Source of the DNA: Alphaproteobacteria bacterium
GTDB lineage: Bacteria; Myxococcota_A; UBA796; CAJQPC01
Length of the DNA stretch: 64,000 bases
Direction of reading: 5' to 3'
Assembly: GCA_020632795.1 (NCBI GenBank)
Contig: JACKEV010000007.1
Coordinates: 124,001 to 188,000, forward strand
Shown: positions 1-8,029 of the stretch, piece after piece
How the letters are laid out: each line of letters starts with the position of its first letter
Numbering within the stretch: the stretch's first letter is position 1
Position numbers and translations under genes: made by a program
Notes under the pieces: generated by a model
Seen by the model: the letters and a program-made list of their open reading frames with translations, nothing else
What the model was told of the DNA's origin: nothing
Databases searched by the model: none

Positions 1-1999
1 GGGCGAGGACCAGCGCGACCGACGCCCCCACCAGCACCCCGCCGGGGCGGGCCATCGCGCCGCTCAGCAGCTCCGGGTAGCGCGCCGCGAGGCGGTCGTA
101 GGCCCGCCCGAAGCCCTCGGCCAGCCCCAGCGCGACGCGGTGGGCGCCGAAGGCCACCGGGCGCCCCGCCCACACGACCAGCCGCCCGCCCAGGGCCGCC
201 CCGAGCAGGAGGAGGTTGCCGAAGGCCTCCATCGGGAGGCGCAGGGCGAAGCGCAGCAGCGCGTAGGGCAGGACGAGCCAGCGCAGGCCGCCCCGCGCTC
301 GGGCTTGCGCCACGCTGTCCTTCAGCTCGGCCCAGGCAGGGAAGCGCTGCCCCCTGGAGAGGTCCCTGAGCCCCACGGCGTCGCGGGACAGCCGCAGCTC
401 CCGGGCGGCCAGCATGGGCACGAAGAACAGCGCCACCAGCAGCGAGGCCAGCAGCGAGACCACCACCGCCAGGGCCAGGTCGCCGAAGACCTGCCCGGCC
501 ACGCCCTCCACGAACACGATGGGCAGGAACACCGCCACGGTGGTGAGGGTGCTGGCGGTGACCGCCGCAGCGACCTCGCGCACGCCGGCCACCGCCGCGT
601 CCTTCCGCGAGGCGCCCTGCTCCCGGTAGACCTGGATGGCCTCCAGCACCACGACGGCGTTGTCCACGAGCATGCCCACGCCCAGGGCCAGCCCGCCCAG
701 GGACATGAGGTTGAGGGACACGCCGCCCAGGTACATGGGGGCGAAGGCGCAGATCACCGAGATGGGGATCGCGGTGGCGATGATGGAGGTGGCCCGAAGG
801 TCCCGCAGGAACAGGAAGAGGATGATGACCGCCAGCCAGCCGCCCAGCACGGCGGTGGAGCGCAGGTTGGCGACGGCCTCCTCGATGAACTGCGCCTGGT
901 CGTCGAGCACCGCGAAGGTGACCGCGTCGGGCAGGCGTTCGGCGAGGGTGGGCGGGCCCTTCATCCACTCGGGCATGCCCTCGGCGGCGGGCTCCGGAGG
1001 GCCGCGCGCGGACGCCGGGTCCCCCAGCCAGGCCTTCACCCGGGCGGCGACGGTGACGATGTTGGCGTCGGCCTCCTTGAAGACCTCCATCTCCACGGCC
1101 TCGCGGCCGTCGAGGTGGGAGACGACCTCGCGGTCCTTGAAGGTCTCGCGCACGTCGGCCAGCTCGCCGATGGGGATGGTCACCCCGTCGGAGCGCACGA
1201 CCTCCAGACCGGCGATCTCCTCGACCGTGGTCAGCTCGTTCAGCGTGCGCAGCAGGTACTCGGTGTCGCCCTCGCGGATCGAGCCGCCGGCCAGGTTGAC
1301 GTTCTCGTTGACCAGGGTGCTGCGGACCTGGTCCAGGGTGACCCCCCGGGCGGCCAGCCAGTCCTCGCGCACCTCGACGAGCACCTGGCGCTCCAGACCG
1401 CCCCGGACCCGCACGGCCGCGACCCCGTCGAGACCCTCCAGGTCGCGCTTGATCTCCTCCTCGGCCAGCTCGCGCAGCAGGAACAGCGCGGCGGCACCCT
1501 CGGGGGCATCCTCTGCTGAAGGGTCGATGGACAGGGCGATCCGGAGGATCGGGTCGAGCGAGGGGTCGTAGCTGAGGATCAGCGGGCGCCCCACGCCCTC
1601 GGAGAGCCAGGTGGTCTGGAGCCGCTCCCGCACCGACTGGGCGGCGCTGGACATGTCGGTGCCCCAGTTGAACTCCAGCACCACGTCCGAGCTCTCCGCC
1701 CGGGACCGGGACTCGATGGAGACCAGGCCGTCGACGGTGGACAGGGCCTCCTCGACGGGGCGGCTGACCTGGGACTCGACCTCCTGGGGGGCGGCCCCGG
1801 CGTACTCGGTGCGGACGGTGAGCGTGGGGTAGCTCAGGTCCGGCATGAGGTTCAGGGGGAGCTGGTTGTAGGAGACGAAGCCGAAGACCGCCGCCGCGAT
1901 GAAGATCATCAGCACGGCGATCGGCCGGGACACCACCAGCTCGAACAGGCCCCCCTCGGGGGGCGGCGCGGGGGCAGGGGTCGGGCCGTTGTCGGTCAT
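1..1999 (-). CDS. RND-family efflux transporter permease, 3' end missing
   Basis: Inner-membrane proton-driven efflux pump of the AcrB/HAE-1 or CusA type. Reading the minus strand from the ATG at 1999 gives one open frame of about 666 residues that runs off the window edge; full-length members are about 1,000-1,100 residues, so the second half is outside. The N-terminus has the usual first membrane helix after a short Pro-rich cytoplasmic tail, then the porter region (with the GVTLDQVRSTLVNENVNLAGG-type motif) and the TM4 segment GMLVDNAVVVLE. That segment has one Asp where many RND pumps have Asp-Asp. An extra insertion of roughly 25 residues (PASARGPPEPAAEG) sits just before the second membrane block. 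No adaptor gene lies upstream, so its partner must be on the far side. The family is certain; the substrate cannot be told. Confidence 0.9.
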   Translation of the reverse strand, partial: MTDNGPTPAPAPPPEGGLFELVVSRPIAVLMIFIAAAVFGFVSYNQLPLNLMPDLSYPTLTVRTEYAGAAPQEVESQVSRPVEEALSTVDGLVSIESRSRAESSDVVLEFNWGTDMSSAAQSVRERLQTTWLSEGVGRPLILSYDPSLDPILRIALSIDPSAEDAPEGAAALFLLRELAEEEIKRDLEGLDGVAAVRVRGGLERQVLVEVREDWLAARGVTLDQVRSTLVNENVNLAGGSIREGDTEYLLRTLNELTTVEEIAGLEVVRSDGVTIPIGELADVRETFKDREVVSHLDGREAVEMEVFKEADANIVTVAARVKAWLGDPASARGPPEPAAEGMPEWMKGPPTLAERLPDAVTFAVLDDQAQFIEEAVANLRSTAVLGGWLAVIILFLFLRDLRATSIIATAIPISVICAFAPMYLGGVSLNLMSLGGLALGVGMLVDNAVVVLEAIQVYREQGASRKDAAVAGVREVAAAVTASTLTTVAVFLPIVFVEGVAGQVFGDLALAVVVSLLASLLVALFFVPMLAARELRLSRDAVGLRDLSRGQRFPAWAELKDSVAQARARGGLRWLVLPYALLRFALRLPMEAFGNLLLLGAALGGRLVVWAGRPVAFGAHRVALGLAEGFGRAYDRLAARYPELLSGAMARPGGVLVGASVALVLA

Positions 2000-2128
2000 G
2001 GTGCGCGGGTCTACGGGGGAGGGGGGTCCGCTATTTCGGGCCGGGGGCAAGGACGCCGTGACCCCACTGCTGCGTTAACGCGGGTCGCGGCGACCCGGGT
2101 ACAATGTCCGGTGTAAAGTACGATCGCC

Positions 2129-2142
2129 ACCGTACGTACGGT
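2129..2142. promoter_or_regulatory. 14-bp perfect palindrome upstream of the Uma2 gene
   Basis: ACCGTACGTACGGT is a perfect dyad in the 200-base gap between the divergent RND gene and the Uma2-like gene, about 60 bases before the latter's start. It could be an operator, but no matching second copy was seen in the window and no regulator gene adjoins it. Confidence 0.35.
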
Positions 2143-2201
2143 CACCGTGCATCCTCCAGCAAAACGGGTTGAGTATGGGTGAACCAACATCAAGGATTCC
2201 C

Positions 2202-2798
2202 ATGTCACACCCTGCCCCCGCCGTGCTGCCCACCCTCGAGGACTTCCTCGCCTACGAAGCCGACAGCGACATCAAGCACGAGTTCGTCGACGGCGAGGCC
2301 TGGGCGATGTCCGGCGCCCGCCGCAACCACGAGCTGGTCGCTGGTGCCCTCTTTGCCACCATCTGGAACCACCTTCACGATCACCCCTGCGAGGTCCACA
2401 AGGGCGACATGCTGGTGCGGGTGGACGCGGCCGACGCCGCCTTCTACCCGGACGTGGTCGTCACCTGCGATCCCCGCGACCACGAGGACCCCGACGCCCT
2501 GTTCATCCGTCACCCCTGCCTGGTGGCTGAGGTGCTCTCCCCCTCCACCGCGCAGTGGGACCAGGGCGGCAAGTTCGAGCGCTACAGCAAGCTGGAGAGC
2601 CTCAAGGAGTACGCCGTGCTCCACTCCGACGAGGCCCGGGTCACGGTGCTGCGTCGCACCCCCGAGGGCGAGTGGCGCCGCCACACCTTCGGCGCGGGCG
2701 AGACCCTCTGGCTGGAGAGCGTGACGCTCTCGCTGCCGATCGACGCCCTCTACGGCGGCATCAAGCTCGCGCCGCGGCGGGGTCGGGCGGAGGGGTAG
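2202..2798 (+). CDS. Uma2 family (DUF820) PD-(D/E)XK-like endonuclease
   Basis: A 198-residue protein of the Uma2/DUF820 family, a restriction-endonuclease-like fold common in cyanobacteria and Myxococcota. Family hallmarks visible are the N-terminal LEDFLAYEADSDIKHEFVDGE stretch, SGARRNHELVAGAL, the FYPDVVVTCDP motif carrying the catalytic-type Asp, LVAEVLSPST with the catalytic Glu, and KFERYSKLESLKEYAVLHSD with the following Lys. The start at 2202 is chosen because AAGGA at 2192-2196 sits 5 bases before it; an upstream TTG at 2169 would add 11 residues. It stands alone and ends one base before the stop of the convergent kinase gene. The cellular role of the family is not settled, and solitary Uma2 genes often look mobile. 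Confidence 0.88.
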   Translation: MSHPAPAVLPTLEDFLAYEADSDIKHEFVDGEAWAMSGARRNHELVAGALFATIWNHLHDHPCEVHKGDMLVRVDAADAAFYPDVVVTCDPRDHEDPDALFIRHPCLVAEVLSPSTAQWDQGGKFERYSKLESLKEYAVLHSDEARVTVLRRTPEGEWRRHTFGAGETLWLESVTLSLPIDALYGGIKLAPRRGRAEG

Positions 2799-4487
2799 TC
2801 ACCGCCCCTCCGGGTCCACCGCGCAGGTCCGGGTCTTCTCCACGCAGCGGACCACCACCGTCTGCCCGTCCATCACCGAGATGTCCGGGCCCTTGACCGT
2901 GAAGCCCCCGGGGAAGGAGGGGAAGACCGTGTAGACCCCCGGGCTCACCGGGCCGGGCTCCACCTGACCGCTGGCGCCGACCAGGTAGGCGTGCTCCGCC
3001 TCGCCCAGGACCAGGACGTGCCCTCGGGGGCCCAGGGCCCGGGTCGGGTGGCTCGGCTGCGTGCGGACGGGATCCCAGGGGCTCGCGTCGGCGGGCACCT
3101 CTTCCGTGACCTCGATCTCATCGGGATCATCGGAGGGGCCCTCCGCTGAAGGGGGCGTGGCGGTCGGCGCCTCCGACGCCACCGGCTCGGTGTCCGCAGG
3201 CTCGGGCGCGGCGGCGACCACGTCGTCCAGGGTCAGGCGCGGGCCCTCCGGCAGCTCGGGGAAGGCCACCCTCGGCGGAGGAGGCGGCGCGCGGAGGCGC
3301 TCCCAGGCCAGCATGCCCCCCAGGCTCAGCGCCAGCCCCAGCGCCCCGAAGGCGAACAGGACCCCCAGGCGGTGCGTCGGCGGGGGCGTCGCCGGGTCGT
3401 CGGTCGGGGTCTCCGTCGAGGGCCGCGCTGCAGGGGGCGGCTCGGTCGGGGGCTCCGCGGACACGGGGGCGGGCGGGATCACCAGCCCGATCTCCTCGCG
3501 GGTGACCACCAGGGTGTTCTGGGAGGCCACCTCGGTGAGCACGGCCCCGCACAGGCCGTCGGCGGGGGCGTGCCCCCGGGACTTGAGGGCGTGGGTGACG
3601 TGCTCGGCGGCCCACGCGGCCAGGGTGGGGCCCTTCGCCGCCCGGGCCAGCTCGTCGGCACGGGCGGCGAAGGCCGCCGCCGTGGGGCGACGCTGGTGCT
3701 TGAAGGCCAGGGCCAGGGCGCAGAACTCCAGCAGCGGCTTCCGACCCTCGGGGGGCAGCTGCTCCCAGGCGGTGTGCAGGGCCTCCCGCAGCTTCTGCTT
3801 GTGCCCGGTCTCCGAGAGCCGCGTGCGCCCGAAGCGCTCGCCGGTGAGGGCCTCGTAGAACACCGCCCCCAGGGCGTAGACGTCCCCCGCCGGCAGGTCC
3901 TCGAAGCCGAAGCGCTCCGGGGCCAGGAAGGGCAGGGAGCCCATGACGATGGCCTCCTGGGTGGCGGCCTCCCGCTCGTCGAGCTGCGCCCGCGCGACCC
4001 CGAAGTCCAGCAGCTTGGTGATCCCCCCGGTGGTGACGAGGATGTTGGCCGGCTTGATGTCCCGGTGGACCAGCTCCAGGGCCCGGCCCGCGGCGTCGGT
4101 GGCCAGGGTCGCGGCGTGCAGGGTCCGGGCCACCGAGGCCACCAGCTCCAGGGCCACGGAGGGCGGCATGGGCCCGCTGCGCTCCAGCAGCCGCTCCAGG
4201 TCAACCCCGTCCACCAGCTCCATCACCATCGTCCAGCGCCCGTCGAGCTGGAGCAGGTCGTCGACCCGCACGATGCCGATGTAGTTGAGGTTGGAGAGGA
4301 TGCGGGCCTCGTCCCGGAGCCGGGCGGCGGCGTGCTCGTCCGCCGCCGCGCGCTCGTTGAGCACCTTGAGCGCCACCTCACGGCGCAGCCCGGCGGAGGT
4401 GGTCATCTCGGCCCGGTAGACCGTGCCGAAGCCACCCGTTCCCAGCACCTCGAGGATGCGGTAGCGGCGCGCAGAGGAGGCGTGCAT
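2799..4487 (-). CDS. Transmembrane serine/threonine protein kinase
   Basis: Eukaryotic-like (Hanks-type) kinase of 562 residues. Kinase domain about residues 9-285: glycine loop GTGGFGTVY at 16-24, ATP-binding Lys41 (VALK), catalytic loop HRDIKPAN at 141-148, DFG at 161-163 and APE at 189-191. A Pro/Thr-rich linker (about 338-372) leads to one membrane helix at about 374-395, then a Pro-rich acidic spacer and a small outside domain ending in a PEGA-like stretch (GVYTVFPSFPGGFTVKGPD). It probably senses an envelope signal and phosphorylates cytoplasmic targets. It is divergent from the M28 peptidase gene, with 51 bases between the two starts. An open frame continues upstream of 4487, but that part is antisense to the peptidase and has no kinase sequence. 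Confidence 0.93.
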   Translation of the reverse strand: MHASSARRYRILEVLGTGGFGTVYRAEMTTSAGLRREVALKVLNERAAADEHAAARLRDEARILSNLNYIGIVRVDDLLQLDGRWTMVMELVDGVDLERLLERSGPMPPSVALELVASVARTLHAATLATDAAGRALELVHRDIKPANILVTTGGITKLLDFGVARAQLDEREAATQEAIVMGSLPFLAPERFGFEDLPAGDVYALGAVFYEALTGERFGRTRLSETGHKQKLREALHTAWEQLPPEGRKPLLEFCALALAFKHQRRPTAAAFAARADELARAAKGPTLAAWAAEHVTHALKSRGHAPADGLCGAVLTEVASQNTLVVTREEIGLVIPPAPVSAEPPTEPPPAARPSTETPTDDPATPPPTHRLGVLFAFGALGLALSLGGMLAWERLRAPPPPPRVAFPELPEGPRLTLDDVVAAAPEPADTEPVASEAPTATPPSAEGPSDDPDEIEVTEEVPADASPWDPVRTQPSHPTRALGPRGHVLVLGEAEHAYLVGASGQVEPGPVSPGVYTVFPSFPGGFTVKGPDISVMDGQTVVVRCVEKTRTCAVDPEGR

Positions 4488-4538
4488 AGGGCGCGCAGTA
4501 TACAGGTTGAACCCCGCCCGCATCCCTGGAGTTGATCC

Positions 4539-5957
4539 ATGCGCGCCCGCCCCCTGCTGCTGGCCCTCCTGGCGCTTCCGCTCATGGCCAGCGATGAAGA
4601 TCCGCCAACCCTCAAGGATCGCTACGGTGAGCAGGTGCGCGTCCTCACCGAGGCCGCCGCGGTCGACACCACCGCCTACGAGCGCCTGCAGGTGCTGTGC
4701 GACGAGATCGGCCACCGGATCTCCGGCTCCGCCGCGCTGGAGCGCGCGATCGACTGGGCCGCCGAGACCATGACCGCCGACGGCTTCACGGTCCACAAGG
4801 AGCCTGTCACCGTGCCGGTGTGGGTGCGCGGCCCCGAGCGCGGCCGGCTGCTGGCCCCGATGGAGCGGGAGCTGAGCCTGATCGGCCTGGGGGGCACCCT
4901 GCCCACCCCCGAGGGCGGCGTCGAGGCCGAGGTCGTGGTGGTGGACTCCTTCGACGCCCTCGACGCCCTGGGCGAGGCCGGGGTCTCCGGGCGGATCGTG
5001 CTCTACAACGTGCCGTTCACCACCTACGGCGAGACGGTGCAGTACCGCACCCAGGGGGCCAGCCGGGCCGCCGCGCTGGGGGCGGTCGCGGTGCTCATCC
5101 GCTCGGTCACCCCCGTCAGCCTCGACACCCCCCACACCGGGGGGGTGCGCTACCCGGAGGACGGCCCGGGGGTCCCGGCCGCTGCGCTCTCGGTGGAGGA
5201 GGCCGCCTGGCTGGGGCGCCTGGCGGCGGCCGGCCACACCCTGCGGGTCCACCTGGAGCTGTCCTCGGAGCGCCGTGATGACGCGCCGTCCTTCAACGTC
5301 GTGGCCGACCTGCCCGGCCGCGAGGCCCCCGAGGAGATCGTGCTTCTGGGCTGCCATCTGGACTCCTGGGACGTCGGTCAGGGCGCCCAGGACGACGGCT
5401 CCGGCTGCCTCATCGTCTGGGACGCTGCCCGGCTGATCGCCGCCCAGGGCATGCGCCCCCGCCGCACCGTCCGCGTGGTCCTGTTCACCAACGAGGAGAA
5501 CGGCCTGCGCGGTGGCTTCAACTACGCCGAGGTCCACGCCGACGAGCTGCCGCAGCACGTCGCCGCGATCGAGTCCGACACGGGCAACGGGCGGGCGGAC
5601 GGCTTCAGCCTGGACCTGCGGGCCTGGCCCGAGGACCCCGACCGCCTGCGGGCGCAGGGCCTGATGTGGCAGCTCGAGGCGCTGCTCGGGCCCCACGGCG
5701 GGGGGACCTGGGACCTGGGGGGCGCGGGCGCGGACGTCTGGCCCAGCGTGGAGGCCGGGGTGGTCGGCCTGGGCATGAACCACGACCTGAGCACCTACTG
5801 GCCCATCCACCACACCCGGGCGGACACCTTCGACAAGATCGTCCTGGCGGATCTCCAGCACAACGTCGGGCTGATGGCGGCGACGGCCTGGGTGCTGGCC
5901 GAGATGCCCGAGCGCCTGGCGGAGCCGCCCCCGGCGAAGCGGCGACGGCGGCGGTAG
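4539..5957 (+). CDS. M28-family zinc aminopeptidase, secreted
   Basis: A 472-residue metallopeptidase of family M28 (aminopeptidase/carboxypeptidase Q-like), expected to remove N-terminal residues or cleave dipeptides outside the cytoplasm. A signal peptide (MRARPLLLALLALPLMA) is followed by a protease-associated-type segment (about 110-240). The two-zinc site is readable: His273 in CHLDSWD, Asp285 or Asp286 in GAQDDGSG, the catalytic pair Glu319-Glu320 in NEENG, Asp347 in ESDTGN and His424 or His425 in HHTRAD. The C-terminus ends in KRRRRR. The ligand set is complete, so it should be active. The exact substrate is unknown. Confidence 0.93.
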   Translation: MRARPLLLALLALPLMASDEDPPTLKDRYGEQVRVLTEAAAVDTTAYERLQVLCDEIGHRISGSAALERAIDWAAETMTADGFTVHKEPVTVPVWVRGPERGRLLAPMERELSLIGLGGTLPTPEGGVEAEVVVVDSFDALDALGEAGVSGRIVLYNVPFTTYGETVQYRTQGASRAAALGAVAVLIRSVTPVSLDTPHTGGVRYPEDGPGVPAAALSVEEAAWLGRLAAAGHTLRVHLELSSERRDDAPSFNVVADLPGREAPEEIVLLGCHLDSWDVGQGAQDDGSGCLIVWDAARLIAAQGMRPRRTVRVVLFTNEENGLRGGFNYAEVHADELPQHVAAIESDTGNGRADGFSLDLRAWPEDPDRLRAQGLMWQLEALLGPHGGGTWDLGGAGADVWPSVEAGVVGLGMNHDLSTYWPIHHTRADTFDKIVLADLQHNVGLMAATAWVLAEMPERLAEPPPAKRRRRR

Positions 5958-5966
5958 AGTGACGGC

Positions 5967-6536
5967 ATGACCCTGCTCCTCGCCGCCCTGCCCGCCGCCC
6001 TCGCCGGCTGGACCGCCACCGTGGAGGCGGGCGAGGCCAGCCCCGCCGAGCTGGCCGCGCTCGCCCCCTTCCTGGACTCCTGTCCCGCCCGCCCCGACGA
6101 CTGGATCGCTCGGTACGCCGACGGCGCCCTGCTGCGCTTCGGGCCGGTGGCCGGGCACGACCAGCGCGACGCGGAGCCGGTGGAGGACTGCCTGCGGGCG
6201 GCGCTCGCCGCGAAGCCGATCGCGGGCACCGCGGTGCTGCGCCTGCGGTGGACCGACCCGACCCTGGACCGCTACCGCCAGAATGTCACCTCGGTGCTCG
6301 ACCAGCTCGTCGGCCCCCGCAGCGACCCCGGCTGCACGACCCTGCGCTTCCCCATCCAGGCCGACAACACCCTGGGCGCGCCGCTGCTGGCGATCTCCTC
6401 CGGGGACCCGGACTTCGACGCCCGGGTGACCGCTTCCCTGGCCCTGCTGGAGGGCCCGCTGCCGCCGCTGCCGGAGTCCCTGCGGGCGAAGCTGGGGGAC
6501 ACCGTGGACGTGTGCGTGCAGGGGGTGAGGCGATAG
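5967..6536 (+). CDS. Exported protein of unknown function with TonB/TolA-like C-terminus
   Basis: A 189-residue protein that I do not recognise as a named family. It has a short signal peptide (MTLLLAALPAALAG), two Cys in the N-terminal half (SCPARPDDW, DCLRAAL) and one in CTTLRF. The C-terminal stretch GDPDFDARVTASLALLEGPLPPLPESLR resembles the TonB/TolA C-terminal pattern (GDP-xFD-x4-A-x6-PLP-xP), which suggests a periplasmic interaction domain; this is a weak match by eye. It follows the M28 peptidase by 9 bases, so the two are probably cotranscribed, and it overlaps the next small gene. Confidence 0.6.
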   Translation: MTLLLAALPAALAGWTATVEAGEASPAELAALAPFLDSCPARPDDWIARYADGALLRFGPVAGHDQRDAEPVEDCLRAALAAKPIAGTAVLRLRWTDPTLDRYRQNVTSVLDQLVGPRSDPGCTTLRFPIQADNTLGAPLLAISSGDPDFDARVTASLALLEGPLPPLPESLRAKLGDTVDVCVQGVRR

Positions 6537-6937
6537 CCCTCCTCCTCTGGGAGCTGCCCCAGACCGCCCTCGGCGCGCTGGTCTACCTGCTCAACCGCTG
6601 GAGCGGCAACACCCTGGCCGTGGAGCGCGTGGGCCGGCTGCGGGTCGTCGAGGTCGGCCACGGCGCGGTGTCCCTGGGCTGGTTCGTGTTCTGGTCCCAG
6701 CAGAGCAACCGCTACATCGACCTGGACGCCCGGAACCGGGCCCACGAGATGGGGCACGCGGCGCAGTCCCGGCGCTTCGGGCCGCTGTATCTGCTGGTGG
6801 TGGGCCTGCCCTCGGTCCTGCGGGCGAGCTGGCTGGTGGCCCACCTCTGGCTGACCGGGCGAAAGTGGCCGCACTATTATAGAGGTTGGCCCGAGAATGA
6901 TGCCGATCGGCTGGGAGGGGTTGAGCGATCTTCTTGA
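6512..6937 (+). CDS. Small membrane protein with an HExxH motif
   Basis: About 141 residues if the GTG at 6512 is the start; this overlaps the preceding gene by 25 bases and has no clear ribosome binding site, so the start is uncertain. Features are LLLWELPQTALGALVYLLNRW, a hydrophobic GAVSLGWFVFW, then AHEMGHAAQSRRFGPLYLLVVGLPS and the ending YYRGWPENDADRLGGV. Similar small proteins with 'HExGH...Q-S-x3-GP-YL...PE-x2-AD-x-LGGV' are recalled from many bacteria as uncharacterised. HEMGH fits the HExxH zinc-peptidase signature, but the protein is short for a protease, so catalysis is only inferred. Confidence 0.6.
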   Translation: MRAGGEAIALLLWELPQTALGALVYLLNRWSGNTLAVERVGRLRVVEVGHGAVSLGWFVFWSQQSNRYIDLDARNRAHEMGHAAQSRRFGPLYLLVVGLPSVLRASWLVAHLWLTGRKWPHYYRGWPENDADRLGGVERSS

Positions 6938-6989
6938 CCTTCGATAATCATCTAATTAGATAAAACTTGAATTAGATGACCGTCGAAGG
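6938..6989. promoter_or_regulatory. 52-bp AT-rich interrupted dyad, likely ArsR-type operator
   Basis: The arms CCTTCGA-taa-TCATCTAATT (6938-6957) and AATTAGATGA-ccg-TCGAAGG (6970-6989) are inverted copies in two blocks of 7 and 10 bases. The 3-base gap falls at the same place in both arms. The inner arm also contains TCTAATTAGA, a palindrome. The right arm runs into the GAAGGAGG ribosome binding site of the regulator at 6998, so protein binding or RNA pairing here would block expression. Very AT-rich compared with its surroundings. Confidence 0.65.
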
Positions 6990-6997
6990 AGGTCGCC

Positions 6998-7579
6998 ATG
7001 ACCGAGTCCGATCTCAACACCCTGCTGGACTTCTTCAAGGCCCTGGCCAACGAGAGCCGGCTGCGCATCGTCGGTGTGCTGGCCCGCCGCGAGGCGACGG
7101 TCGGCGAGCTGGCCGCGCTGCTGGATCTCAAGGAGCCCACCGTCTCCCACCACCTCGCTCGCCTGCGGGACCTGGGGCTGGTGACCCGCACCATCGACGG
7201 GACGACCCACACCTACCGCCTGTGCGCGCAGCGCATCGAGGCGCTGTCCAAGCAGGTGCTGTCCTCCGACACCGTGGCGGCGGCCACCGCCAGCCTGGAC
7301 CACGATGCGTTCGCGGCCAAGGTCCACGACAGCTTCATCGACGGGGAGCGCCTGGTGGCGATCCCCGCGAGCCGGCGCAAGCGGGAGGTCATCCTGCAGT
7401 GGCTGGTCGAGCGGATCGAGCCGGACCACCACTACGGCGAGCTGGAGCTGAACGCGCTGATCAAGCAGCACCACCCCGATACGGCGACGCTGCGGCGCGA
7501 GCTGGTCGGCGCGGGGCTGCTGGTGCGGGAGAAGAGCGTGTACTGGAGGCCGTCGGAGGGGGTGCCGACGTTGGCGTAG
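6998..7579 (+). CDS. ArsR-family transcriptional regulator with DUF2087 domain
   Basis: A 193-residue two-domain protein. Residues about 5-75 form an ArsR-like winged helix (FKALANESRLRIVGVL; recognition helix KEPTVSHHLARLRDLGLV; wing HTYRL). Residues about 120-185 match DUF2087: AIPASRRKREVILQWLVE, HHYGELELNALIKQHHPD, LRRELVGAGLLVREKSVYWR. This architecture is common in small stand-alone regulators whose ligand is unknown; no Cys metal site is visible. The start at 6998 is set by AAGGAGG at 6986-6992. The long dyad directly upstream suggests autoregulation. Confidence 0.9.
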   Translation: MTESDLNTLLDFFKALANESRLRIVGVLARREATVGELAALLDLKEPTVSHHLARLRDLGLVTRTIDGTTHTYRLCAQRIEALSKQVLSSDTVAAATASLDHDAFAAKVHDSFIDGERLVAIPASRRKREVILQWLVERIEPDHHYGELELNALIKQHHPDTATLRRELVGAGLLVREKSVYWRPSEGVPTLA

Positions 7580-8029
7580 CGGTGGGCCTCGTCGCTGATG
7601 CAGGCGTCGGTCACGGCGTCGCGGAGGCGGCGGGGTCCAGGCTCGGCGGGGCGGCTCCGGGGTGACTCGGGGCCGCCCTTCCGAGGGGTGTTTCGCTCGA
7701 TTCGACGGCGTCCGAGCTTTCTGGGTACGTCTTGCCAGTACCCACGCGTGGCGCTGATCGCGACGGATTCCTTGGGTGAGGATTCACGCACCACCCAAGG
7801 AATCCGGCGCGAGAAGCGCCGGGCGCCGCGCGCCGAGCGTTGGCGCTCGCAGGAGGGCCCCACTGAAGATCGGGACGCCGTCGAATCGAGCGCCACGACC
7901 GTCAACGAGGCCCCTGCCAGCCGCCGACGATCCGCCCCGCCGAGCGTCCTCCCAGCCCCACACGACCCGATCCGCCTCGCGCCAACACCCGTCGCGAGAC
8001 CTCGCCCTCCACCGCGACGTCCCCGCTCC
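7580..8029. other. 450-base gene-free stretch between convergent genes
   Basis: No reading frame here has credible protein sequence. The middle part holds a nested inverted-repeat element (entered separately). The last 130 bases (about 7900-8029) are strongly C-rich and G-poor on the + strand, an unusual base skew. No T-run typical of an intrinsic terminator was seen. Confidence 0.6.
7694..7892. repeat. Approximately 200-bp nested inverted-repeat element (MITE-like or structured RNA)
   Basis: Outer arms 7694-7713 and 7873-7892 are perfect 20-base inverted copies (CGCTCGATTCGACGGCGTCC), and similarity continues imperfectly inward for about 12 more bases. Inside, 7750-7778 pairs with 7792-7820: 6 pairs, a tandem G-A/G-A internal loop (7756-7757 with 7813-7814), 5 pairs, one A-G mismatch, then 15 perfect pairs around a 13-base loop. 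Two side hairpins lie between the arms (TGGGTAC/GTACCCA at 7722-7744 and CGAGCG/CGCTCG at 7834-7849). No flanking target-site duplication is evident. It could be a miniature transposon remnant, a bidirectional terminator or a folded RNA. Confidence 0.6.

Noticed and set aside
140..1519. Long + strand frame of 459 codons over the RND gene
   Set aside because: Its protein is a low-complexity mix of Gly, His, Gln, Asp and Arg with no domain, and it is antisense to a clear RND pump in the minus frame.
4488..6158. Upstream half of the frame that ends in the kinase gene
   Set aside because: The frame stays open by GC bias, but this part is antisense to the M28 peptidase and shows no family pattern; the kinase begins at 4487.
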